Shown here: one piece after another, positions 7,304 to 15,714 of the stretch | How the letters are laid out: every line of letters begins with the position of its first letter | Numbering within the stretch: the stretch's first letter is position 1 | Assembly (NCBI GenBank): GCA_004102805.1 | Contig: SCEG01000020.1 | Span: 1-51,631, forward strand | DNA length: 51,631 bases | From: Muribaculaceae bacterium Isolate-002 (NCI) | GTDB lineage: Bacteria > Bacteroidota > Bacteroidia > Bacteroidales > Muribaculaceae | Direction: 5' to 3' | Notes under the pieces: model-generated | The model's database searches: none | Told to the model about the DNA's origin: nothing | The model's input: the letters and a program-made list of their open reading frames with translations, nothing else | Translations under genes and position numbers: made by a program

Positions 7304-8896
7304 TTATTTTTTGATAGGCACAAACACCACGCGGTCGATGCGGAACCGGCGCACCATCTCGTTGCGGTTGAACTCTGCGTTGGTCACATCTGTCTTTATC
7401 AGCAGCTTGGTTGTATTGACACGGTCGTTCTGCGTGTGGAGCGGGTCAATCAGCCACAACATGTCATAATAGTTTGACACGGGAAATTCCATCGGTTCGT
7501 CGTTGACTTTCATCCATGTCATCTCCGTATCGCTCGTGACATATCTGTCACTCTTCTGGTCACGGAATGTCTTGTTGACCGTGCGGCCGTTGGCTCCCAT
7601 GTATGACAACGTGAATGTCAGTCGCGTTTTCTCGATGTTGAGAGGGTCGGTGACGGTGCCCGGCACGAATGACACGTAGATGTCATATTCGGTCGACAAC
7701 ACGTTGGGGATGGTGATTGTGACACCGGGCTGCGTGGCGGTGGAGCCTGACGACACCACCTCGATGTAACGGTTCTCGCTTATGGAGTCGCTATGAATGT
7801 TCTCGGCGCCAACCGAGCGGGTATAGATGGTACTTGCCTGCGCGGCCTGACGGCCTTCCTGGTTCTCGCCCTCGACTTCGAGAAGCTTGTTCCATGTGGC
7901 AACGTTGTCATAATTGAGCTGCGACGCGAGATACATCACACCGTTTGAGGCATTCTCACGCGTTGTGCCGCCGAAAAGTTCCATAGGGTCGACCACCTGA
8001 CTGCCGCGTGTCGACCACAGGTCGGTCTCGACGGCGGGATTATCGATTACGCGGCGGAACACGAGGTCATTGATGATGGCGAGCTTGGTCTGCACATCGC
8101 CGATCGAGTCGGCCACGGCCTGGTCTCTGTCATAGACGTTATAATAGGGACGTATGCGCTCGTAGGCCTTCTCCCACGCGTTGTTGTCAGGGATTATCAT
8201 GGTGAAGAGGGAATCCTCGTCGGCTATGTCACCGATGCCGTACCAGCCGTGCTGAAGCACGGGGTTGTAGTCATACATCACCGAGTCGTAGACGGTGGCG
8301 CCGTTGGCGTCGACACCGATGGGACGCGAAGCGTTGATATCCATCTCGCGGCGGTCATGCAGAGCGAGAAACCGGGCCATCTCGGATGTCGACTGATGCA
8401 CGTCGATATACTCGCGGAAATTGTAGGAGTAAGGGATCTGTCCGTCGAGCACATGCAGGATGCCGTTGTTGGCGATGATGTCGGTGCGCTCGAGCGCGGC
8501 CGAGCCGAAAGTGCCGCCGTCGAAAGCGAAGCGCTTGCCGTTGTACATCTTTACGGTGTGTCCGTCGCCGGCTGCGGTGGAGTTGTTGAACCGGGCGATG
8601 TGGTTGAGCACGATGCGCTTGACCGCGTCGACATCCTCAAGATCGATACCTTCGAGAGCTTCGTTGACAGGAGCGAATACAGTGAATGTCTGCGACGATG
8701 CCAGAAGATCCCTGTAACCTGAAATCTCAAGCATCTCGGCAAATGTCGAGAGGTCGGGGTCGGCCTCGATGAGCTCCATCACCGACTCCTGCGCCACCTG
8801 CTCCGACGGCTCATAGTGGTTGTCCCACTCCTCGGAGCATGATGTCAGGGCTCCGGCGGCCATGAGCAATCCGATTGATATATATGACTTTTTCAT
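7304..8896 (-). CDS. fasciclin (Fas1) domain lipoprotein
   Basis: This 530-residue lipoprotein has a signal peptide with lipobox ALTSC (Cys20). Residues about 40-155 form a Fas1 domain: LRDLLASSQTFTVFAPVNEAL-type core (here YRDLLASSQTFTVFAPVNEA), then IVLNHIARFN and the closing ANNGILHVLDGQIPY. Residues about 160-300 look like a second, degenerate Fas1 domain (SLFTMIIPDNNAWEKAYERI), and the last 140 residues are beta-rich. Fas1 domains mediate adhesion or matrix binding. The gene lies between another Fas1 gene (28 bp upstream) and a SusC gene (9 bp downstream). A surface location next to SusC/SusD is inferred from the lipoprotein signal and context. Confidence 0.85.
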   Translation of the reverse strand: MKKSYISIGLLMAAGALTSCSEEWDNHYEPSEQVAQESVMELIEADPDLSTFAEMLEISGYRDLLASSQTFTVFAPVNEALEGIDLEDVDAVKRIVLNHIARFNNSTAAGDGHTVKMYNGKRFAFDGGTFGSAALERTDIIANNGILHVLDGQIPYSYNFREYIDVHQSTSEMARFLALHDRREMDINASRPIGVDANGATVYDSVMYDYNPVLQHGWYGIGDIADEDSLFTMIIPDNNAWEKAYERIRPYYNVYDRDQAVADSIGDVQTKLAIINDLVFRRVIDNPAVETDLWSTRGSQVVDPMELFGGTTRENASNGVMYLASQLNYDNVATWNKLLEVEGENQEGRQAAQASTIYTRSVGAENIHSDSISENRYIEVVSSGSTATQPGVTITIPNVLSTEYDIYVSFVPGTVTDPLNIEKTRLTFTLSYMGANGRTVNKTFRDQKSDRYVTSDTEMTWMKVNDEPMEFPVSNYYDMLWLIDPLHTQNDRVNTTKLLIKTDVTNAEFNRNEMVRRFRIDRVVFVPIKK

Positions 8897-8924
8897 TGAT
8901 GAAATCTGTTAAATGGGTGACGGT

Positions 8925-10778
8925 TTAATAAATATCTTCATACTCTATGAGCGACACCGGCACGAGCTCGATGAGGTCGCCGTTGTATTCGTTGCCGGGC
9001 GAGAGCACGTTTTTGGCCCGGAGATAGTGCTCGCCATATTCCTGGACGTTGAGGTTGCCGATTATCACTCGCAGATAGGCCTGGTCGTTGCGGAGCACGG
9101 AGTTGTAGGCGTAGTTCATCGCCGAGGCGGGGCCCTTCATGTAGCCGCGGTTGCGCATCGCCTTGTCTATTTCCTTGTCCTCGGGGCCGCCGGTATCTTT
9201 CACCCAGCCTACGCGGGGATCGTTGCCCTCGATGCGGAGGTCGCGGGGTATGCCCTGTATCTCGCCGTCGAGGAAGAACTGCGCGATGCCGCGCCACCAT
9301 ACTCGAGAGTAGCCCATGCGCACTTCCCAGTTGCCCGGGGGCACGGGGGGCAGACGCAGGGTGAAGTCATACCATCCGTTGAGCTTCAGCTCGTCGGCCT
9401 GATACATCGTCCAGCCTTCAGATGCCCACATCACAATCTCGGTCTCGGGCGAGAATGACAGATGCTTGGTGCAGAAGTCGTGGGGTATGGTGCGGGCCGA
9501 GGCTCCGTCGGGCACAGCCTCGGTGCAGTGCCAGCGGATGTTGTTGTTGGTAAGTTCGGGCGGAATGTTGTACATGTCGACACGGATGCGGCAGTTGAGC
9601 ACGTCGTTTTCCATCACGTCGCGGTCATAGACGAGCAGGTCGTTGATAGAATGGACGTAGCCGTTCGCTCCGCTGAGGTTGCTGAGCCCTTCCACGACCT
9701 CGACGCACTTGCCCGTGCGCTGCAGGTTGAGCTTGGGCCCCACGTTGATTTTCAGCAGATAGAACTCACGCATCGTCTCGTAGAACTCTACGCGGTCTTT
9801 CATCGAGTTGGGCACTGTGTTCTTGCCCGGGTAGAGGAACGAGTTGGTGGGCATCGAGCGGTCGAGGATATGATAAGCGACAAACTGGTTGAGCGCGTTG
9901 CTGCGGTCGGTATAGTCGTCAGATCCGTTGTCGTAATACTGGCGTGCGACGCGCTCCATGTCGGCAACGGAGTGAATGCCGTGGGCGGCATAGACCTCGT
10001 CGGGCTCGACGAAGAGAGTGTAGCCGTAGCGCTTGGTCTTGGGGAGCAGGCAGTCCCATCCGGCCTGTGTGATGTGGGCGTTGCTCGTGGGACACACATA
10101 GTTGAGGTCGTAGGTGCGCTCGAGCGAGTCGGCAAGGTGAGTCACGCGCAGAGCCTCGGCGAAGAGGTTGAATGTCTGCTCGTTGCCGATGATTTCAGGC
10201 TGAGTGAGTATGTCGCTGACATAATCCTTGTTGGGCGAGATGACACTGTTGACCCTGTGCACGACGCCGTTGTGCACCTCAATGTCACGCTCTATGATGA
10301 GCACGGTCTTGTTGACGTAGATCTGAAGACCTGACATATCGGGGTCGGACTGGAAAGATATCACCAGGAAGTTGTCAGACATCGACGGCTCTCCAAGCGC
10401 TCCCTCCTCGAAGTTTTCGGAGAGATAATCACGTCCCGGACTGTCGATCACGTGGTTGTAGATGATTTCACGCATCTGTTCGGCCGGCATTGTTTCGAGC
10501 GACAGGCCGTTCTGACGGAAATATTCCTCGAAGGCGTCGTTGTCGGGGAGAAACAGCGTATAGTGTCCGTAGGTCGACAGGAGCGCGTCGGTGCCTGTGC
10601 GGTGCATCATGTCGGCGAAGATGGAGTATTGCGGGTCATCTTCGACAAACGAGCACACCGTGTCGCCTGTAAACGTATAGTAGGCACCCTCGTCGACATC
10701 GTCGGAACATGATGTCAGCGAGCCGACTGAGGCAGTCAGGGCGGCCATCAACAGAGATTTTAGCAGATACTTATTCAT
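8925..10778 (-). CDS. fasciclin (Fas1) domain lipoprotein with C-terminal beta domain
   Basis: This 617-residue lipoprotein has a lipobox SLTSC (Cys24). The first Fas1 domain spans about residues 45-185: TDALLSTYGHYTLFLPDNDAF, IIYNHVID and VHNGVVHRVNSVI. A second spans about 200-400, with FVEPDEVYAAH, FVAYHILDRS and ANGYVHSINDLLVYDR. The C-terminal 190 residues form a beta-rich domain (LNGWYDFTLRLPPVPPGNWEV) that often accompanies Bacteroidales Fas1 lipoproteins. It starts 61 bp after SusD of module A and is followed by another Fas1 gene. It is probably a surface binding or adhesion protein; the ligand is unknown. Confidence 0.85.
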   Translation of the reverse strand: MNKYLLKSLLMAALTASVGSLTSCSDDVDEGAYYTFTGDTVCSFVEDDPQYSIFADMMHRTGTDALLSTYGHYTLFLPDNDAFEEYFRQNGLSLETMPAEQMREIIYNHVIDSPGRDYLSENFEEGALGEPSMSDNFLVISFQSDPDMSGLQIYVNKTVLIIERDIEVHNGVVHRVNSVISPNKDYVSDILTQPEIIGNEQTFNLFAEALRVTHLADSLERTYDLNYVCPTSNAHITQAGWDCLLPKTKRYGYTLFVEPDEVYAAHGIHSVADMERVARQYYDNGSDDYTDRSNALNQFVAYHILDRSMPTNSFLYPGKNTVPNSMKDRVEFYETMREFYLLKINVGPKLNLQRTGKCVEVVEGLSNLSGANGYVHSINDLLVYDRDVMENDVLNCRIRVDMYNIPPELTNNNIRWHCTEAVPDGASARTIPHDFCTKHLSFSPETEIVMWASEGWTMYQADELKLNGWYDFTLRLPPVPPGNWEVRMGYSRVWWRGIAQFFLDGEIQGIPRDLRIEGNDPRVGWVKDTGGPEDKEIDKAMRNRGYMKGPASAMNYAYNSVLRNDQAYLRVIIGNLNVQEYGEHYLRAKNVLSPGNEYNGDLIELVPVSLIEYEDIY

Positions 10779-10839
10779 GGTGTTGAGTGATTAGCGTGGA
10801 TGGTTAAGTAATTTTTTCGGAATAACTCGTGACAGTCAA

Positions 10840-12393
10840 TTACTTGTTGACATCGATATCTGTCGACACTTTGTAGAACGGATTCTGCACCAGCTGGTGG
10901 TTGGCTTTGAGTTCCGTGTCTTTGATCGGCATGTAAAGCGCATCGATATCCTTGAGTTTCGATGACACCGTTGCCTGGTCGAGAGTGATATATTTTGGTT
11001 TGAGATATGTGCTGAGTATGAGCTGCAGGCGTGAGGGGTCCTTGCGTATGGCGCGGAGCAGGTCGAAGTAGCGCTTGCCCTCGAACATGAATTCGCGCTG
11101 GCGCTCGTCGAGCACGAGCTGACGCATCGACTCCTGGTCGGAATACGAGCCGCCGAGACCTTCGGGCGAAGCGGAGTTTGCGCGGTCGTAGACCTGTTTG
11201 ACGAGCGAGAAAGCCTCGGTGAGGTTTTTATTCTGCTCGGTCAGGGCTTCTGCTTTCATAAGATATACGTCGGCAAGACGGTATAGTATCCAGTTTGTGT
11301 TGCCGGCGTTATCGCCGATGTCGTTGTAGTCAGACTCGCGTATCTGCGACGGGATATCATTCTCGCGGCGGTATGACACGAATTTCTTGACGGGGAATGT
11401 GCCGCCGGCCACGTCGGCGTAATAGAAGTCATACTGGCGCTCGTCGGTCTCGTCCCAGAGCTCTGTCGTGGTGAAGTCGTAGGCCACAATCTGACGCTGC
11501 GGTCCGCGGCCTCCGCTTGTTCCGTAAAATTCGCACACGGCGTAGTTGGGTATGTTGCCGCGGTCGAACTGCAGCTCGAAGATGCTTTCGGAGGAGTTGC
11601 CGTCGATAAATACGCCTTTATTATAGTTATTGGGCGCGACGAGACTGAGTTCGGCGTTGCCGTCTGTGAGTATGCGGTTGCAATATTCCTCGGCTTCGGC
11701 ATAACGTCCCTGCCACAGACACATGTCGGCAATCAGACAACGTATGGCGTTCTGCGTCATGCGTCCCTTGGTATAGGCCTCCTGGCTCCACTCTGTTATG
11801 GCACACGGCTCTATCGCCTTGAGGTCTTCGATAAGGAAATCGACTATTTCATCAGGATCAGACTGCGGCAGTCGGAATTGCACGGTGTCGTCGATTACCG
11901 GCTCTGTCGAGAACGGAATGTCGCGGAAAGCGCGCACCAGCGTGAAATAGCAGTAGGCTCGCACGGCTTTGACTTCGGCGAGGTAGCCGTTGAGTTGTCC
12001 GAGCGTGAAGTTTGGGTCGCGCTCGTAGGCTATGGGAGCGAAGTGCTCGACGGTGTTGCAGAGGTTGATTACGGCGTAGAAATCGCTCCATGCTGCATAT
12101 CCGTTGGAGGGGAGAAGGTTTAGGTTGGCGATGTTGTTGAGGTCGCCGCCGTCGCCGCTGCCGAGAATGCAGTTGTCGGAACGGAATTCACCCCAGACGA
12201 TAAGACGCTGCATGAAACCGGGCTCCTGCATGGAGCGGTAGCAGCTGCCGACCACGGCCAGCACGTCTGACTCGTTCTGCCAGAAATCTTCAAGCACCAT
12301 CTCGTTTTTGGGCTTGAGCTCGAAGAAGTCGTCGCATGATGCCACTGACGCTCCCAGCAGAGCTATTGTAAAATATTTCAGTATCTTGTTCAT
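10840..12393 (-). CDS. SusD/RagB family outer-membrane lipoprotein (module A)
   Basis: This 517-residue SusD homologue has a lipoprotein signal peptide (lipobox SVASC, Cys20). Family landmarks include WSDFYAVINLCNTVEHFAP near residue 105, AVRAYCYFTLVRAFRDIPF near 145, the YRLADVYLMKAEALTEQ helix near 370, and the LDERQREFMFEGKRYFDLLRAIR block near 430. All are conserved in SusD proteins, so this looks like a full-length functional member. The start is 22 bp after the SusC partner. It would bind ligand at the cell surface and close the SusC channel. Confidence 0.95.
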   Translation of the reverse strand: MNKILKYFTIALLGASVASCDDFFELKPKNEMVLEDFWQNESDVLAVVGSCYRSMQEPGFMQRLIVWGEFRSDNCILGSGDGGDLNNIANLNLLPSNGYAAWSDFYAVINLCNTVEHFAPIAYERDPNFTLGQLNGYLAEVKAVRAYCYFTLVRAFRDIPFSTEPVIDDTVQFRLPQSDPDEIVDFLIEDLKAIEPCAITEWSQEAYTKGRMTQNAIRCLIADMCLWQGRYAEAEEYCNRILTDGNAELSLVAPNNYNKGVFIDGNSSESIFELQFDRGNIPNYAVCEFYGTSGGRGPQRQIVAYDFTTTELWDETDERQYDFYYADVAGGTFPVKKFVSYRRENDIPSQIRESDYNDIGDNAGNTNWILYRLADVYLMKAEALTEQNKNLTEAFSLVKQVYDRANSASPEGLGGSYSDQESMRQLVLDERQREFMFEGKRYFDLLRAIRKDPSRLQLILSTYLKPKYITLDQATVSSKLKDIDALYMPIKDTELKANHQLVQNPFYKVSTDIDVNK

Positions 12394-12415
12394 GTCATTT
12401 ATGTTTTTTCAAGGG

Positions 12416-15400
12416 TTAGAAACCTACCGTCAGACCGAAAGTGAAGTATTGCGAACGGGGAGTCGAGCTCCAGTCCTCCACCACGCCGGTCATGCCGTTG
12501 GGTGAGATTTCGGGGTCTACACCGGTATATTTGGTCCAGGTGCATAGGTTGTTGAGCGTCAGGTAAAGGTTGAGCTGGTTGAGACGCAGCGCCTGGCACA
12601 GTTCTTTGGTAAATCCGTAGTTGAATGTCAGATATTTGAAACGCAGGAACGAGCCGTCCTCCACGAAGCGGTCGGAGGGCATCCAGTTATAGCCGTACTG
12701 GTAGAGGGCGCGGGGCATGTCGGTGATGTCGCCCTCTTTACGCCAGCGCCAGTTGGTGGCGATTGACTGGTTGTCGTTGGTGTACATGTTTTCGGCGCGC
12801 ATACGGGCGTAGTTTGCGATTTTGTTGCCTGTGCGGAAATTGAAGAATGCGTTGACAGAAAGTTGTTTCCAGCGGAATGTAAAACCGAAGCCACCATAGA
12901 TTTTGGGGTTACAGTTGCCGAGATAGACTATGTCGAGCTCGTCGATTGTGCCGTCGTGGTTGATATCCTCGTAGATTGCGTCACCGCCGCGGAATTTGTA
13001 GTTGATGCCACCGTAGTCGTAATACATCGGCATTGGGTTGCCGTTGGCGTCTTTGATATACTCGCCGTCGGGACCTTTGACGAAGGGGCATGTGCCTTCA
13101 CGGCCTTCGACGTAGTCGCTGTATTGGTAAACACCTTTGTAACGCAGACCGTAGATAGAGCCGTAGGCATTGCCGAGCTGCACGCGGTTTACGAAACGTG
13201 AATCGTTGGGTGTCTTGACGAACTGTCCCTCATACGATTCGAGGATTTCAGGCATCATGTAGGTTATTTTGGAGTTGTAGTTGGAGAGGTTGAAGTTGAA
13301 GTCAAACGAGAAATCATTGAATTTAAGAAGGTTTTGGGTATATAAGTTGAATTCCCATCCGCTTTTCTCCATTGAGCCGCCGTTGATGTAGCTGATTGAG
13401 CCGAAACCGGTCGACGATGGTATTGTCTGGTTGGAGAAGAGGAGGTCTTTGTTCTTGTCCTTGAACACGTTGAAGTCGAAGTTGACCTTGTAGTTGAAAA
13501 GGTTACAGTCGACACCGAAGTTAACGGAGTTTGCGGTTTCCCATTTGAGGTTGCTCAGACGTATAGATGCGGGCTTGAGCGTGGAGATGTCGATGTAGGA
13601 GTTACCCATGCCCGAGCCGTAGTTTGAGTTGTAACGCGCATAGTGGAGATATTCGGCGTCGGGCATGCGTCCGGTTTTTCCGTAGCCGGCACGGATGCCG
13701 AATGTATTGAACCACTCCCACGAGTCAAACCATTTTTCATCTGAGAGAATCCATTTTCCGGACACGGCGGGGAATGTGCCCCAGCGGTTTCCGGGACCGA
13801 AACGGGTGCTGCCGTCGCGGCGTACGGTCACATCAAGGATGTAGCGCTCTTTGAATGCATAGTGCATACGTCCCATATATGCCATCGAGTGCCATTCGCC
13901 TTTCGACGAGCTGAATGTGCGTTCGTTTCCGGGCACTGTGGGCGATTCGATGCCGTTGGGCATGCCGTATTTACGGAATTCCTGCGCCTGTGAGTTACCC
14001 GAAGTGAGTTCCCAGGCACCGAGCAGCATCAGCGAGTGGCCGTGACCGATCTGCGGCATGAAGAGGAGCTCGTGCTTGGTCTGCATGTTGAGAGATTCGG
14101 CGTCGCGGCGTGATACGCGGTTGACGGCGTCGTTGTTCCAGGAATATGATGTCAGTTCGCGCGGAAGCACGCGGTCGTCCTTGCGGTTTTCGATGTCAAA
14201 CTGCACGTAGCCCTGATAGCGCAGGCGGTGTTTCTCGGGGTTGAGAATGTCATACTGCACGCGTAATGTGGGGATTATACGCATCGATGTTTCGGCATAT
14301 TTGGCAAGATTGGCCATTGCCACGGGGTTGACAAGGTTTTTCTGCGATGCATCAAGCGATGATGACTGGGGTATGATGTAGAAGTCGTTGGTGAGATTTC
14401 CGGCATCGTCGCGGCGATATACGCCGACGTTGGGCATTTTGGTGTAGGCGATGTCGAGAATGTTGCCGAACTCGTCGTAAGTCTTGTCGTTTTTTGTATG
14501 TGTGAGCGAGAACTCGGTAGAGAATTTCAGGCGGTCAGACACCTGGTAGTCGAGGTTCATGAGGGCGGATATTCGCTCGAGTTTCTGCTCGATGATTGTC
14601 CCGGTCTGCGTGAGATATCCGAGCGATGCGCGGTATTTGGCTTTATCGCCGCCACCGTTGACGTTGACCGTATTGTCATGTGTATAGCCGTATCGTGTCA
14701 CTTCGTCGACCCAGTCGGTGTTGTTGACGAAGTTCCAGTATTCGGAATAGGTGGGGTCGTAGTTGTATTCGGGAATGTTGCATGCGTTCTCGTCCTGGCG
14801 CGGATTGAAGTAGGCTTGCTTCATGAGCATGGTGTAGTCATCGCCGCTTAGCATTTTGCGTCCCTTGGGCTGCTTGTGCATCGAGAACTTGTAGAGATAC
14901 TGCACGCGGGGCGGACCTTTGACGCCGCGCTTTGTCTTGATGAGAATGACACCGTTGGCACCGCGCGCGCCGTAGACAGCCGCTGCCGCACCGTCTTTGA
15001 GCACTGTGATTTCCTCGATATCCTCAGGGTTAATGGCAAGAAGGTTGGCAAACTGTTCCTGGGTGGCGTTGGAGAAGTCAAATGACTCGTCGACGTGGCT
15101 TTCGTATGGAATGTCGTTGAGCACGATAAGGGGCTCGGCGTTGGAGTTGATGGAGCCGGATCCGCGGATACGCATTGATGAGCCTGAACCGAGGTCGCCG
15201 GAGTTTGACACGATGTCGAGACCGGCGAGACGTCCCTGCAGGGCGTCGTCGACCGAAGTCACCGACAGACCTTCGAACTCTTTGGTGTTGATGGTCTGGG
15301 TGGCGCCCGAAAGCTCACGCACAGGTATTGGCATCGAGCCGTCGTTGCTCATGCGCGATGCTGTCACCTGCACCTCCGAGAGGGTAGCGGCGTCTTGCAT

Positions 15401-15691
15401 GACTATATGCATGTTGGGCTTGATGGAGAGCGTCTGTGGCTTGAAGCCTACATACGAGACTTTTATCTTGTTGTTTGGATTTTTGATTGCCAGAGAGAAC
15501 TCACCGTTGAAGTCGGTGGCCGTGTTTGAATACACACGGTTGTTCTTGTCCACCTCATGGAGCTGTGCGCCGATGATTGGCTCGCCGGTCTCGTCGACCA
15601 CCGTACCTCTGATAATCGACGATGCCTGACCATAACCCAGCTGTGTCACGGCCAGGAGCATCATTATAAGTAATAATCGTAGATTTCTCAT
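12416..15691 (-). CDS. SusC/RagA TonB-linked outer-membrane transporter (module A)
   Basis: This 1091-residue protein has a signal peptide (1-22, ending GYGQA), a carboxypeptidase-regulatory-like domain (about 28-105, GTVVDETGEPIIGAQLHEV), and a plug domain (about 115-260) with the classical LQGRLAGLDIVSNSGDLGSG, MRIRGSGSINSNAEPL and AAAVYGARGANGVILIKTKR stretches. The remainder is a TonB-dependent barrel with DINHDGTIDELD near the C-terminal third. It is a typical SusC and better conserved in the plug than the second SusC of the operon. It starts 23 bp after a large Fas1 gene and precedes SusD. The ligand is not predictable. Confidence 0.95.
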   Translation of the reverse strand: MRNLRLLLIMMLLAVTQLGYGQASSIIRGTVVDETGEPIIGAQLHEVDKNNRVYSNTATDFNGEFSLAIKNPNNKIKVSYVGFKPQTLSIKPNMHIVMQDAATLSEVQVTASRMSNDGSMPIPVRELSGATQTINTKEFEGLSVTSVDDALQGRLAGLDIVSNSGDLGSGSSMRIRGSGSINSNAEPLIVLNDIPYESHVDESFDFSNATQEQFANLLAINPEDIEEITVLKDGAAAAVYGARGANGVILIKTKRGVKGPPRVQYLYKFSMHKQPKGRKMLSGDDYTMLMKQAYFNPRQDENACNIPEYNYDPTYSEYWNFVNNTDWVDEVTRYGYTHDNTVNVNGGGDKAKYRASLGYLTQTGTIIEQKLERISALMNLDYQVSDRLKFSTEFSLTHTKNDKTYDEFGNILDIAYTKMPNVGVYRRDDAGNLTNDFYIIPQSSSLDASQKNLVNPVAMANLAKYAETSMRIIPTLRVQYDILNPEKHRLRYQGYVQFDIENRKDDRVLPRELTSYSWNNDAVNRVSRRDAESLNMQTKHELLFMPQIGHGHSLMLLGAWELTSGNSQAQEFRKYGMPNGIESPTVPGNERTFSSSKGEWHSMAYMGRMHYAFKERYILDVTVRRDGSTRFGPGNRWGTFPAVSGKWILSDEKWFDSWEWFNTFGIRAGYGKTGRMPDAEYLHYARYNSNYGSGMGNSYIDISTLKPASIRLSNLKWETANSVNFGVDCNLFNYKVNFDFNVFKDKNKDLLFSNQTIPSSTGFGSISYINGGSMEKSGWEFNLYTQNLLKFNDFSFDFNFNLSNYNSKITYMMPEILESYEGQFVKTPNDSRFVNRVQLGNAYGSIYGLRYKGVYQYSDYVEGREGTCPFVKGPDGEYIKDANGNPMPMYYDYGGINYKFRGGDAIYEDINHDGTIDELDIVYLGNCNPKIYGGFGFTFRWKQLSVNAFFNFRTGNKIANYARMRAENMYTNDNQSIATNWRWRKEGDITDMPRALYQYGYNWMPSDRFVEDGSFLRFKYLTFNYGFTKELCQALRLNQLNLYLTLNNLCTWTKYTGVDPEISPNGMTGVVEDWSSTPRSQYFTFGLTVGF

Positions 15692-15714
15692 TATGTATGT
15701 GAGGTTAGGTTGTT

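Noticed and set aside
9462..10334. 290-codon plus-strand frame opposite a Fas1 gene
   Set aside because: No promoter, signal or family is evident, and the opposite gene explains the sequence.
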